Part shown: piece by piece, positions 16,844 to 26,893 of the stretch
Layout of the letters: each line of letters starts with the position of its first letter
Position numbering within the stretch: position 1 is the first letter of the stretch
Origin: Rhizobiales bacterium 32-66-11
GTDB lineage: Bacteria; Pseudomonadota; Alphaproteobacteria; Rhizobiales; Xanthobacteraceae
DNA: 36,560 nt
Direction of reading: 5' to 3'
Assembly: GCA_002304505.1 (NCBI GenBank)
Contig: NCEH01000058.1
Coordinates: 1-36,560 of the forward strand
Translations under genes and position numbers: made by a program
The notes under the pieces: generated by a model
Database searches by the model: none
Told to the model about the DNA's origin: nothing
The model's input: only the letters and a program-made list of their open reading frames with translations

Positions 16844-19168
16844 ATGATGGAAGCAACCGTCAGCTTACCCGAGGTAGCAAACCCGAACAGCGCGACCGAG
16901 GGCGTCCGCTCGTGGGATGCCGCGCGCTGGGCCGTGGGACTTGGCGGCGCCTTCATCGTCACCGTCCTTGCCGCGACCATCATACTTACGATCTATCTGC
17001 GGGACCGCGCCCTCGGCGATCGCCATCGTGAGCTCGAGAACCTCGCGCTTACCCTGTCGGAACAGACCGACCGTGCCTTCCAAGGCGCCGAGCAGATCCA
17101 GCGCAGCCTGATCGAGCGTCTGAACGTGCTCGGGGCGACCAATCCGGACAGCCTTGTCCGCGCCGCCTCCACCTATGAGATGCACGAGATCATCCGACAG
17201 CGCGTCCACGGCTTGCCGCAGATCGATGCCATCACCATCATCGGCACCAAGGGCAAGCTGCTGAACTTCTCGCGCTATTGGCCGATCCCCGATGTGAATG
17301 TGTCGGATCGCGACTATTTCAGCGCCCTCACCACCGGGCTTTCCAGCACCCAATTCGTTAGCGCGCCGGTGCTGAACCGGGGCACGGGAACGCCGACCAT
17401 TTATCTCGCCCATCGCTTTTCCGCGCCGGACGGCAGCTTTCTCGGCCTGGTCCTTGCTGCGATGCGGCAAAGCTATTTCGAGAAGTTTTACGGCGGCATC
17501 GATCTGGGGTCCGGCGGCTTCATCGCCCTGTGCCGGCAGGACGGCGTGGTGCTTGCCAGCTATCCGCCCGTGGCGGACAACATTGACCCGACCGCGCAGC
17601 GCGCCCTGATGCGCCATCTGATCGCCACGGCGAATGCGGCGGAGGCGCAGGAGCGGTTGATCCCGCCGGGTCTGGTCGATCGGCAGGAGCGGCTGTCGGC
17701 CTTCCAGAATCTGGCGCATTTCCCGCTTTCCATCATGGTGAGCGACACCTCCGACGACGTCTCCCGCTCGGTCCGGGCGCAGATCCTGCCGATCCTGGTG
17801 GCATCGGGGCTGATCTGCCTCGCCATCACGGTGGCCGTCATCACGGCTGTGCGCCATCTGCGGGCACAGCAGGAATTCGCCCAGAACGCATATCGCACCG
17901 CGCGCCAGGACGAATTGACCGCGCTGCCGAACCGCCTGCATTTCCTGGAGCAGCTCGACGCGCTCCTCGCCGAGGACATGGACGCGCATGGCTTTGCCTT
18001 GTTGTTCCTCGACCTCGACTATTTCAAATCCGTCAACGACACGCTCGGCCATGCCATCGGCGACGATCTGCTGTGCGCGGTCGCCCGGCGGATGGAAGAC
18101 TATCTCAGGCCGGGCGACATGCTGGCCCGCATCGGCGGCGACGAGTTCGGCATCCTCCAGCGGGGCGGCGGCGCGGTCGACGCGCAGGCCCTCGCCGAGC
18201 AAATCATCGCCGCCATTCGCGAGCCCTTCACGCTGAACCACCACCGGGTCATCGCCGGCGGCAGCATCGGCATCGCGCTCGCGCCGCAGAATGCGCGCCT
18301 GGGCGTGGAACTGCTGAAAAACGCGGATCTCGCGCTCTATCGCGCCAAGAACGACGGCCGCGGGCTCTGCCGTCTGTTCGAGCGGCAGATGGAGCATGCC
18401 GCCATCGCCCGCCGCACGCTCCAGCTCGATCTGGACGAAGCCTGGCGCGAGCAGCAGTTTTTCCTCTGCTACCAGCCCATCTTCGCCTGCCAGAGCGGCG
18501 CCCTTGCCGGGTTCGAAGCGCTGTTGCGCTGGCGCCATCCGAGCCGGGGCATCGTCGCGCCCGCCACCTTCATTCCCGCCGCGGAGGATACCGGCCTCAT
18601 CGTGCCCATCGGCGCCTGGGTGCTCGAACAGGCCTGCCTCGTGGCCGCCACGTGGCCGGCGCCGCTGACCGTTTCGGTCAATCTCTCGCCGATCCAGTTC
18701 CGCACCGGGGAGGTGGAGGCGCAGGTGAACGGCGCCCTGCGGCGCTCCGGCCTCGCTCCGCGCCGACTAGAATTGGAACTCACGGAAACGACGCTGCTCC
18801 AGGAAGGCCCGGGTGTGCGTGAAATCCTCCAGAACTTCCGCAGCCGGGGCATCCGGGTCGCCATCGACGATTTCGGCACCGGCTATTCCTCGCTCGGCTA
18901 CCTGCGCACGCTGCCCATTGATCGAATCAAAATCGACCGGACCTTCGTCAACGGATTGGGTCACGATACCCATTCCCTGCCCATTATCCGTGCCATGCAG
19001 GGTTTGGCGGACGCGATCTCCGTCTCCACCATCGTCGAGGGCGTGGAGCGGGCGGAGCAGCTGGAAATCCTGCGGGCAGAACGCTGCACCTATGTTCAGG
19101 GCTATTTTCTGGGCCATCCGGGCACGGCGGAAGACGCCATGCGCATGGCAAAAGAGGCAAAGGTTTGA
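16844..19168 (+). CDS. Membrane GGDEF-EAL protein with a periplasmic PDC/CACHE-like sensor
   Basis: Makes and/or degrades cyclic di-GMP. 774 residues. TM1 is at ~28-50; the extracytoplasmic PDC-type sensor (~51-320) contains DRDYFSALTTGLSS and SAPVLNRGTGTPTIYLAHRF; TM2 is at ~322-345. The diguanylate cyclase domain (~355-515) has an intact GGDEF at 431-435, with inhibitory RPGD exactly five residues before it. The phosphodiesterase domain (~525-770) has EALLR at 558-562, NLSPIQF, ELTET, DDFGTGYSSL and IKIDRTFV, so the catalytic residues look complete. Either activity could dominate. Two ATGs (16844, 16847) are adjacent; the Shine-Dalgarno is weak. It is divergent from aspS and followed by rnd after 57 bases. 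Confidence 0.95.
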   Translation: MMEATVSLPEVANPNSATEGVRSWDAARWAVGLGGAFIVTVLAATIILTIYLRDRALGDRHRELENLALTLSEQTDRAFQGAEQIQRSLIERLNVLGATNPDSLVRAASTYEMHEIIRQRVHGLPQIDAITIIGTKGKLLNFSRYWPIPDVNVSDRDYFSALTTGLSSTQFVSAPVLNRGTGTPTIYLAHRFSAPDGSFLGLVLAAMRQSYFEKFYGGIDLGSGGFIALCRQDGVVLASYPPVADNIDPTAQRALMRHLIATANAAEAQERLIPPGLVDRQERLSAFQNLAHFPLSIMVSDTSDDVSRSVRAQILPILVASGLICLAITVAVITAVRHLRAQQEFAQNAYRTARQDELTALPNRLHFLEQLDALLAEDMDAHGFALLFLDLDYFKSVNDTLGHAIGDDLLCAVARRMEDYLRPGDMLARIGGDEFGILQRGGGAVDAQALAEQIIAAIREPFTLNHHRVIAGGSIGIALAPQNARLGVELLKNADLALYRAKNDGRGLCRLFERQMEHAAIARRTLQLDLDEAWREQQFFLCYQPIFACQSGALAGFEALLRWRHPSRGIVAPATFIPAAEDTGLIVPIGAWVLEQACLVAATWPAPLTVSVNLSPIQFRTGEVEAQVNGALRRSGLAPRRLELELTETTLLQEGPGVREILQNFRSRGIRVAIDDFGTGYSSLGYLRTLPIDRIKIDRTFVNGLGHDTHSLPIIRAMQGLADAISVSTIVEGVERAEQLEILRAERCTYVQGYFLGHPGTAEDAMRMAKEAKV

Positions 19169-19225
19169 CCTCTATGCGTGCGAGGGTCTTTCGCCGCCCA
19201 CATGCCTTCCGTTATGGTTTGCCGC

Positions 19226-20395
19226 ATGGATCCGATCACCTCCACCGAGGCGCTCGCAGCGGCCTGTGAGCGCCTGGCCCGCCACGATTTCGTCACCGTC
19301 GACACAGAGTTTCTGCGCGAGACGACGTTCTGGCCGAAATTGTGCGTCATCCAGGCTGCCACGCCGGACGAGGCCATCATCATCGACGCCCTCGCCGATG
19401 GTATCGACCTGTCGCCCTTCTTCGCGCTGATGGCGAACGAGCGGGTGATGAAGGTGTTTCACGCCGGGCGCCAGGATATTGAAATCGTCTGGCACCTCGC
19501 CGGCATCATTCCCCACCCAGTGTTCGACACCCAGGTGGCGGCCATGGTGCTCGGCTATGGCGACAGCATTTCCTATGATCAGCTGGTGCAGCGCCTGTGC
19601 GGCCACGCCATCGACAAATCCTCGCGCTTCACCGACTGGTCGCGCCGGCCCCTCAGCCAGGCGCAACTGGTCTATGCGATCGCCGACGTCACCCATCTGC
19701 GCGATATTTATCTCAAGCTCCTGCAAGACCTTCAGGCGCGCGGGCGCAGCGAATGGGTGGGCGAGGAGATGAAGGTCCTCACCTCGCCGGCCACCTATCG
19801 CCAGGAGCCGGAGAATGCGTGGGAGCGCCTGAAATCCCGCGTGCGCAAACCGCGCGAATTGGCGGTGCTGGTCGAACTGGCGGCGTGGCGCGAGCGCGAG
19901 GCGCAGGCCCGCGACCAGCCGCGCGGTCGCATCATCAAGGACGATGTGATCGGAGAGATCGCCCTCCAGCAGCCGCAGACGCCGGAGAAGCTGGCGGAAC
20001 TGCGCTCCCTGCCCAAGGGGTTCGAGCGCTCACGCTATGGGGAGGCCGTCCTGGAGGCCGTACGCAAGGGGCTCGCGCGCGATCCGAAGACACTGCCGCG
20101 CATCGAACGCGACAAGCCCTTGCCCAACGGCGCCTCGGCGACGGTGGAGCTGCTGAAAGTTCTGCTGCGCATGACCGCCGAGCAGCATGCGGTGGCGGCC
20201 AAGGTGATCGCCACGACCGACGATCTGGAGCGCATCGCCGTGAGCGACGAGGCCGATGTGCCGGCCATGAGCGGGTGGCGCCGCGAATTGTTCGGCAACC
20301 GTGCCCTGGCCCTGAAAGCCGGCCAGCTGGCCTTGGCGGTGGATCGCGGCCGCGTGGTGGCCGTCGAGCGCGCCGGCGCCGAAGCCTCCGACTGA
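19226..20395 (+). CDS. rnd: Ribonuclease D
   Basis: 3'-5' exoribonuclease for tRNA and small RNA maturation. 389 residues from the chosen start. The DEDDy nuclease domain (~5-170) shows all four metal acidics: VDTEFLRE (Asp, Glu), [12 protein letters not shown] (Asp), and YAIADVTHL (Tyr and Asp). An HRDC domain follows (~200-285; [23 protein letters not shown]), with a C-terminal helical region. The frame is open to 19178 and has further ATGs at 19202 and 19214, but the family normally begins a few residues before the first strand, so MDPITS at 19226 is preferred; no start has a clear Shine-Dalgarno. Confidence 0.95.
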   Translation: MDPITSTEALAAACERLARHDFVTVDTEFLRETTFWPKLCVIQAATPDEAIIIDALADGIDLSPFFALMANERVMKVFHAGRQDIEIVWHLAGIIPHPVFDTQVAAMVLGYGDSISYDQLVQRLCGHAIDKSSRFTDWSRRPLSQAQLVYAIADVTHLRDIYLKLLQDLQARGRSEWVGEEMKVLTSPATYRQEPENAWERLKSRVRKPRELAVLVELAAWREREAQARDQPRGRIIKDDVIGEIALQQPQTPEKLAELRSLPKGFERSRYGEAVLEAVRKGLARDPKTLPRIERDKPLPNGASATVELLKVLLRMTAEQHAVAAKVIATTDDLERIAVSDEADVPAMSGWRRELFGNRALALKAGQLALAVDRGRVVAVERAGAEASD

Positions 20396-20471
20396 GCCGA
20401 GCCCTTGTTGCAAGGCTGCACGGGCTTTTCCCGTCCGGGACGCGCCTGTCTTTGCCGGCGCCGATCGCCGC

Positions 20472-21134
20472 TCAGCGCGCCGGCTTCTGCCCGACGACGA
20501 GAAATTGCTTGCCGAAAAAGCGCCAGGCAAACGGCATTTTCAGATAGGCGGAAATCAGGAAGCCCGCCGTCGGCAAGCTGGACTTCATCGTATAGGGCAA
20601 AAAGCGGGGAACGTTGCGCACCACTTCGAACCCGCTCTTCTTCAGCCCCTCTTCCAGCGAGAGGTGAGAAAGGGGAAGATAATGGTCGTAAAAGTCCCAA
20701 TATTCGCGATAGGCATAGCGAATGTTCGGCCCCATGATCACGAACCGCCCGCCCGGGCGAAGGACGCGCAGAATTTCCCCGATCACCTGGTCGCAGCATT
20801 CTTTGTTGGGCAAGTGTTCGAGAAAATTAGACGTAAAGGCAATATCGAGACTGTCGCTTTCAATCGGGGCAAGGTCGGTCGCCGGCGTCATGACGAAGCG
20901 AACATCTGAATTGAGATACTTGGGCGCATCGGGATTGATATCAATGGCCGTTTTGGAGCGAGCCGAGATGTTATTTATAAATTCGCCATAACCACAGGCG
21001 AGATCCAGGACATCCTTTTGCGCGCCAATCATGGGACTAAAGAATTCGCGGCAAAGAATACGCCACACCTCGGAACGCTTATTCAAGCCGGTCTCAAGAA
21101 ATCTCGCCCGATAAATTTCTTGTACATCGACCAT
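20472..21134 (-). CDS. Class I SAM-dependent methyltransferase, lower GC than neighbours
   Basis: Probable small-molecule or polysaccharide methyltransferase, 220 residues. Motif I VLDLACGYGEF binds S-adenosylmethionine; acidic post-I is AIDINPDA; motif II/III are SLDIAFTSNFLEHLPN and RVLRPGGRFVIMGPNIRYAYREYWDFYDHYLPLSH. The latter NIRYAYR..DFYDHYLPLSHLSLEEGLKKSGF pattern occurs in methyltransferases of surface-polysaccharide clusters (family impression, moderate). The acceptor is unknown. Its 5' half and upstream region are visibly AT-richer (about half GC by eye) than the flanking genes, and it interrupts the usual rnd-ppx adjacency, which suggests insertion by transfer. The ATG at 21134 lacks a convincing ribosome site. 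Confidence 0.88.
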   Translation of the reverse strand: MVDVQEIYRARFLETGLNKRSEVWRILCREFFSPMIGAQKDVLDLACGYGEFINNISARSKTAIDINPDAPKYLNSDVRFVMTPATDLAPIESDSLDIAFTSNFLEHLPNKECCDQVIGEILRVLRPGGRFVIMGPNIRYAYREYWDFYDHYLPLSHLSLEEGLKKSGFEVVRNVPRFLPYTMKSSLPTAGFLISAYLKMPFAWRFFGKQFLVVGQKPAR

Positions 21135-21341
21135 TCGAACCCCGGACCCATGTTAGAGTAAAAACAATCATTTTCCGTAGCGACACCGCCGTCGCATGCA
21201 ATTACACGGTTTACAATTCGAGCGAAACATAAATTCGCCATGCCATTGGGCACAGCTGCGCGCGTCCCTTCGGACGGTCGCAGGCGGAAAACGGGCCGGG
21301 TCTGAACCACGACCGCAGGGATCAAGACAGGCGGCGCCGGC

Positions 21342-22755
21342 TCAGACCGTCACCACCACCGGCTCGCGGCCGATGAGCTTGCTGAGCTGCCGCAGGCGGC
21401 TGTGGACACGGTCATTGATCAGGTCGGCGAGATCGTGCGGCACGTTCAGCACCACGGTTTCGCCGCGGACTTCCAGCTCGGTGCGCGGCAAGATACCCGG
21501 CATGGCGGCGGAGAGCAGATAGGCGACCCGCATGCAGGCCCCGAGAATACGGGCGCGGTCCAGCATTCCGGTGGAGACCAGCTCCAGGATGCGCGGCGCA
21601 TATTCGTCCTCGGACAGACCCATGTGCCGGAAATAGACCGCGAGCGCGATATAGGCCCGGCCGGGATGGTCCACGCCCACGAACGCGGCATGGGCGATGA
21701 TGTTCAGGCTCTGCTCGCCCCGATAATCGGGATGGGCGCGCCAGCCGATATCCGCCAGCAGGCAGGCCGCTTGCCTCAGGCGCCGCTCATCGGCGCTTTC
21801 TTCCAGCGCGCGGGAGGATTCAAAGAAGGAATCCGTCCACTGCACCAATTCCTCGCCATGCTGCGGCGAGCGCGACCGCAATTCATTCAGTTCGCGGGCG
21901 GCGGCAAGGAGCGGATCTTCCTTGCGCTGCTCCGGATCCAGCAGCGAATACAGCAAGCCCTCGCGCACGCCGAGGGCGGAAATCACGACCTCCGAGGGCC
22001 GCCCCTCGCGCACCACGTTTTCCAGCACCAGCGCGCCATAGGCGAGCAAAGAGCGGCGCGCATCCGAGATCGCGTCGATATGGGAGAGGGCTTCGGCATC
22101 GGCGCGATGAACGATGCGCGTGAAGTCGATGGCTTCCTTCCCACGTGCCGCCGACGGCGTAAAAGGTGCGCCCGGCAAGGCCGGCGAGGACAGGAACCTC
22201 GCGCACCGCATCGCGGATGATCTTCTCGGATTTGCGCAGCGACTTGCCGGACCGATCTTGAAGCGCCAGCACGCCCAGCGGCAAGGTGATGCCGGCGCCG
22301 ACCTTCAGGCGCTTCACATCCACCAGTTCCAGCGAGCCGCCGCCGAGATCGCCCACCACCCCATCCGGGCCATGGACGCCGGACACGATGCCGAAGGCCG
22401 CAAGCTCCGCCTCGCGGCGACCGGAGAGAATCTCCACACGCGTCCGGCAGATGGCCTCGCATTCGCCGATGAAGGCCGGGCCATTCTCCGCGTCGCGCGC
22501 GGCGGCGGTGGCGAGGGCATAGACCACCCCGACACCCATGGCATCGCACAGGGCGCGGAAGCGCTTCAGCGCGGAAAGGGCGCGCTCCACGGCATCCTGG
22601 GCGAGCCGCCCGGTGGACAGCACTTCCCGACCGAGACCGCAGAGCGCCTTTTCGTTGAAGATGGGGGTCGGTGCGCGATTCAGCGCCTCATACACCACGA
22701 GCCGTACGGAGTTGGAACCAATGTCGATGACGGCAACAGGTGCCGCCACCGCCAT
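21342..22755 (-). pseudogene. ppx: Exopolyphosphatase/pppGpp phosphohydrolase, broken by an internal deletion
   Basis: Ppx/GppA phosphatase that degrades polyphosphate. From ATG 22755 the first ~205 residues are normal: [15 protein letters not shown] (phosphate loop 1), [38 protein letters not shown] (loop 2), ending at FYAVGGTW. At ~22140 the frame shifts: the sequence resumes in another frame with [20 protein letters not shown] and runs to TGA at 21342 (HAAFVGVDHPGRAYIAL, PGILPRTELEV). About 25 residues expected between GGTW and the KEAIDF segment, normally of the form RALARLH...YPLHVMH, are missing, so roughly 74 bases were lost. The in-frame reading ends at 21883 after ~86 nonsense residues. 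A restart for the 3' half (ATG 22211) would first read the wrong frame. Likely non-functional unless the sequence is wrong. Confidence 0.8.
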
Positions 22756-22789
22756 GTGGTCGCTCGTGTGCGGCGCGGGCCCGCCGCCC

Positions 22790-24960
22790 TTAGCGGCGGA
22801 CGTAGAGGCTGCGCGGCGAAGAATCTTTGAGAGACTTTCCACGTCCGGACAAACTCGGTTGAATGATTCTTCGCCCGGCGCGGGGACTATGCGTTCCGAA
22901 GAGCCATTGGGCAACACCCGCCAGCTCTGTTCGTTGTCGATAAGATTCGCCACCATGATCTGATCCAGCACCTGCTCGTGCACGGTGGGGTTCGTGATGG
23001 GGCAAAGTGTCTCGACGCGGCGGTCGAGGTTGCGGGTCATCAGGTCGGCCGAGGAAATATAGACCAGCGCATGCGGATGCGGCAGCGCATGGCCATTGCC
23101 GAAGCAATAGATGCGGCTGTGTTCCAGGAACCGCCCGACGATCGACTTGACCTGGATATTCTCCGACAGGCCCGGAATGCCCGGCCGCAGGCAGCAGATG
23201 CCGCGGATGATGCAATCCACCTTCACGCCGGCATTGCTGGCGGCATAGAGCGCGTCGATGATCTCTGGGTCCACCAGCGAGTTGCACTTCAGCCAGATCG
23301 CTGCCGGGCGCCCGGCGCGGGCGTGCTCGATCTCCTCGGCGATGTTCTGGAGGATGCGCGGCTTCAGCGTGGTGGGGGAAACCGCCATCACGTCCAGCTC
23401 GCCGGGCGTCGCATAGCCGGTGATGAAGTTGAAGATGCGCGCCACGTCCTGCGCGATCACCGGGTCGGCTGTGAAGAACGACAGGTCGGTGTAGATGCGC
23501 GCGGTGATGGGGTGATAATTGCCGGTGCCCACATGGCAATAAGTGGCGAGCGTGCCGCCTTCGCGGCGCACCACCATGGACAGCTTGCCATGGGTCTTCA
23601 GGTCGATGAAGCCGAACACCACCTGCACGCCGGCGCGCTCCAGGTCGCGCGCCCAGCGGATATTGGCTTCCTCGTCGAAGCGGGCCTTCAGCTCCACCAG
23701 CGCGGTGACCGACTTGCCGGCCTCGGCCGCTTCCGCCAGCGCCTTTACGATCGGGCTGTCGGAGGAGGTGCGGTAGAGGGTCTGCTTGATGGCGACGACA
23801 TTGGGGTCGCGGGCGGCCTGGCGCAGGAACTGAACCACCACATCAAAGGATTCATAAGGGTGGTGAACCAGAATGTCCTTCTCGCGAATTGCCAGAAAGC
23901 AGTCTCCGCCATGGTCGCGGATGCGCTCGGGAAATCGCGCATTGTAGGGCGGAAACTTCAGGTCCGGCCGGTCCACGGAGACCAGCTGGGAGAATTCGTT
24001 CAGCGCCAGCACGCCGGTGACGACGAAGATCTCCTCGTCCTTCACATTCAGCTCGCGGGCGACGAAATTGCGCAATTCGTCGGGCATGGCCGAATCCGCT
24101 TCCATGCGGATCACCGAGCCGTAGCGGCGCTGCTTCAGGGCGCTCTCGAACAGGCGCACCAGATCCTCGGCCTCTTCCTCGATGTCGAGGTCGCTGTCGC
24201 GGATGACGCGAAACACGCCCTGGCCCTTCACCGCATAGCCGGGGAACAGGCGGGCGATGAACAGCCCGATCATCTGCTCCAGCGTGATGAAGCGCAGGCT
24301 TGTCCCCTCGCCATCGGCGAGACGGATGAAGCGCTCGACCTTGGCGGGAATGCGGATCAGCGCATTCATGCCGCGCCCGTCGCTCTGCCGCACCAATTGC
24401 AGCGCCAGCGAGAAGCCGAGATTGGGGATGAAGGGGAAGGGATGGGCCGGATCGATGGCGAGCGGCGTCAGCACCGGGAAGACATGGTGCAGGAAATGGG
24501 CTTCCAGCCGCTCGATGTCGGCGGCGGTGACGTCGGAGCCATCCACCAGGACGATGCCGACGCCGGCCAGTTCCATGCGCAGTTCACGCCAGCGGGCCTG
24601 CTGGTCGAAAATCAGATTGCCGGCGCCGTCCATGATGGTGGCGAGCTGCTCGGCGGGGGTGAGGCCATCGGGGCTGAGCGCGGTCACGCCCTCGCGGATC
24701 TGCTCCTTCAGGCCGGCCACGCGCACCATGAAGAATTCGTCGAGATTGTTCGCCGAGATGGAGAGGAAGCGCAATTGCTCCAGCAGGGGATGGTTCTTGT
24801 TGGAGGCTTCTTCCAGCACGCGGCGGTTGAAGTGCAGCCAGGAGATCTCCCGGTTGATGAAGCGCTGCGGGGACCCCGCGAGCTCGAGAACGGTATCCAC
24901 ACTGGCCTCCGGTTCAAAATCCTCGACCAAAGCCAAGGCGACGGTGTCATTCGCGTTCAT
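22790..24960 (-). CDS. ppk: Polyphosphate kinase, frame broken near its C-terminus
   Basis: Reversibly makes polyphosphate from ATP. The N-terminal and head domains begin [20 protein letters not shown] and [16 protein letters not shown]. The catalytic C1/C2 domains follow, with [26 protein letters not shown] (phospho-histidine) and [26 protein letters not shown] (second histidine), then the conserved [25 protein letters not shown]. At ~22859, just after GEESFN, the frame changes: the family tail [16 protein letters not shown] and TAA at 22790 lie in another frame, and the residues normally between (of the form AHxYFMTN) are missing, so ~25 bases seem lost. As sequenced, translation instead continues through the 34-base gap into ppx. 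The ATG at 24960 is preferred over 25002 by alignment of the family start. Confidence 0.85.
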
Positions 24961-25009
24961 CGATAGACCCCCATTTTCCGGCGGAACATGGCCGTCTTGC
25001 ATGACCACT

Positions 25010-25756
25010 CTATGACGGTGGCGGCTCGGCGTCGTCCTCGTCGCTGAAGTCGCTTAAACTTTCTCCACGCAAGTCTTTTTCCGCACGCAGCACCTGGGCG
25101 GCGAGCGCCCGCGTCACCGGCCGGCGCGCCGCCAGCGCCGCCCGGTCGATGGCGGCGACCAGGGCCTGCGCGCCCTCCACCGTGCGCTCCATGCGCAGCA
25201 GCAGATATTGCACGGTGGCTTCATCCACGGCGATCTGCCGGTCCGCGAACAGCTTCACCAGCACCGCGCCCAGCAAAGCGTCGTCCGCCGGCGCGATTTC
25301 CACGCCCGGCACCGCGCGCAGCCGCGAGGCGAGATCGGCGGTGGCGAGCGCGAAGGCCGACGGCGGCGTGCGCGCGGTCATCAGCACGAACGCATTCTGC
25401 TCGCGCGCCAGATTCAGCAGATGGAACAGCGCCGCCTCGTCGAAGCCGCCGGCCGCCAGATCTTCCAGCAGCAGCGCGCCTTGCGCCAGTGCCTGCGGCA
25501 CCCCGGCGCTGGAAAGCCCGGTCGCCGGAAGGGTGAGGGCACCGGCCTTGCGGGCGAAAATCGCCCCGAGATGGCTCTTGCCGGCACCGGCGGGGCCGAC
25601 CAGCGTCACCACGCGCGACGGCCAGTCGGGAAAGGAATCCACCAGCGCCAGCGCGGCGGCATTGCCCGGCGCGGCCAGGAAATCCTCCCGCAGCAAGGCC
25701 GGCCGGCTGGGCAGATCGAGCGGCAGCTGGCGAACGGAGGGATCGCGCCCGGCCAT
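25010..25756 (-). CDS. hdaA: DnaA-related regulatory inactivator HdaA
   Basis: AAA+ protein that, with the beta clamp, converts DnaA-ATP to DnaA-ADP after initiation. 248 residues. The N-terminal clamp-binding motif is QLPLDLP (residues ~10-16). The P-loop is [10 protein letters not shown], Walker B-like is LLLEDLAAG, sensor I is [13 protein letters not shown], and the sensor II/lid region runs [22 protein letters not shown]. The acidic tail ([13 protein letters not shown]) is unremarkable. The ATG at 25756 lies 4 bases after the permease stop, so translation is probably coupled. In alphaproteobacteria this gene usually stands beside ppk, as here. Confidence 0.93.
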   Translation of the reverse strand: MAGRDPSVRQLPLDLPSRPALLREDFLAAPGNAAALALVDSFPDWPSRVVTLVGPAGAGKSHLGAIFARKAGALTLPATGLSSAGVPQALAQGALLLEDLAAGGFDEAALFHLLNLAREQNAFVLMTARTPPSAFALATADLASRLRAVPGVEIAPADDALLGAVLVKLFADRQIAVDEATVQYLLLRMERTVEGAQALVAAIDRAALAARRPVTRALAAQVLRAEKDLRGESLSDFSDEDDAEPPPS

Positions 25757-25760
25757 GGGC

Positions 25761-26852
25761 TCACACCGTCTCGTGCGGTGAGGGATCCGCGTCTTCCTCG
25801 CCGGTATAGAGGGGGCTGTGGAAATATTGGCTGAAGGCGAAGCGCACCAGCACGCCCGAAGCCGCCGTCAGCGGCACCGCCAGCAGAAGGCCGACGAAGC
25901 CGAACAGATAGCCGAAGGCGAACAGGGCAAACATCAGCCACACCGGGTGCACGCCGATGCTGTCGCCCACCAGCTTCGGGGACAGGATGTAGCCCTCCAC
26001 CGTCTGGCCCACCAGGAAGATGCCGAGGATGGTGCCGATCATGGCCCAGTCGGGGAAGAACTGAACGATCGCGACCCCCATGGCGAGGATCAGCCCGGTG
26101 AGGGAGCCGACATAGGGAATGAAGGTGATAAGGCCGGAAACGATGCCGATCAGCAGGCCGAAATTCAGCCCCGACATGGTCAGCGCCACCGCATAGAAGG
26201 TGCCGAGGATGAGGCACACCAGTGCCTGACCGCGCACGAAGCCGGCGACCGCCATGTCCATTTCCCGGCCGAGCCGGCGGATCACCGGGCGCTGGTGCAC
26301 CGGAATCCAGCTGTCCACGGTCATCAGCATGTGGTCCCAGTCGCACAGCACGTAGAACACCACCACCGGCGTCACCACCACCAACGCGAACACCGACAGC
26401 AGCGCCTGCCCGCCGGACCACAGAGAGGTCAGCAGGCCGAGCAGATAGCTCACGCCCTGGGACATCAGATCGGCGAGCGAGCGTTGAACGTCCGGCAGGC
26501 GATCGCCGAAGAAGCGGTTCAGCCACTCCCGGTTTTCCTGCGTCACCAGGTTTTGCAGGCGCGTCACATAGGCCGGCAGATTGGTGATGAATTCAAACAA
26601 TTGGCTGGAGAGCAGCGGCAGCACCACCAGCAGCAGGATTACCACCACCAGAACCAGGATACCCACCAGCGCAAGGCTCGCCGGCGTGCGGCCGAGACCG
26701 ATGCGCGAGACGCGCTCGACCACCGGGTTCAGGAAATAGGCCAGGGCCATGCCCGCGACAAAGGGTAACAGGATGCCGCGCAACAGCCATAACCCGACGA
26801 TGACGGCAAACAGCGCGCCGATCCAGAAGCGAAGCTGAAGCTGAATGGCCAT
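25761..26852 (-). CDS. AI-2E family (PerM-like) membrane transporter
   Basis: Inner-membrane permease of 363 residues with about eight hydrophobic spans. It shows the family pattern: LLRGILLPFVAGMALAYFLNP, a membrane-proximal soluble region (~75-150), then VVTPVVVFYVLCDWDHM, GFVRGQALVCLILGTFYAV, GLITFIPYVGSLTGL and EGYILSPKLVGDSIGVHPVW. The substrate is not known; the family includes exporters of autoinducer-2 and sodium/proton exchangers. A strong Shine-Dalgarno (GGGAGGAG) lies 4 bases before the ATG at 26852. It belongs to the operon running from 27424 towards ppk. Confidence 0.93.
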   Translation of the reverse strand: MAIQLQLRFWIGALFAVIVGLWLLRGILLPFVAGMALAYFLNPVVERVSRIGLGRTPASLALVGILVLVVVILLLVVLPLLSSQLFEFITNLPAYVTRLQNLVTQENREWLNRFFGDRLPDVQRSLADLMSQGVSYLLGLLTSLWSGGQALLSVFALVVVTPVVVFYVLCDWDHMLMTVDSWIPVHQRPVIRRLGREMDMAVAGFVRGQALVCLILGTFYAVALTMSGLNFGLLIGIVSGLITFIPYVGSLTGLILAMGVAIVQFFPDWAMIGTILGIFLVGQTVEGYILSPKLVGDSIGVHPVWLMFALFAFGYLFGFVGLLLAVPLTAASGVLVRFAFSQYFHSPLYTGEEDADPSPHETV

Positions 26853-26893
26853 CGCTCCTCCCGGACCCCGCGCCGGTACGCCGCTCTCGGCGG

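Noticed and set aside
21121..21150. A tRNA T-arm-like sequence (GGGGTTCGAAT on the - strand) at the start of the methyltransferase gene, as a possible tRNA remnant or att site
   Set aside because: The complementary 3' half of the T-stem and an acceptor stem are missing, and no integrase or repeat is near.
22978..24966. A 662-codon + strand frame opposite ppk
   Set aside because: Antisense shadow of the PPK catalytic region, which has conserved histidines and loops.
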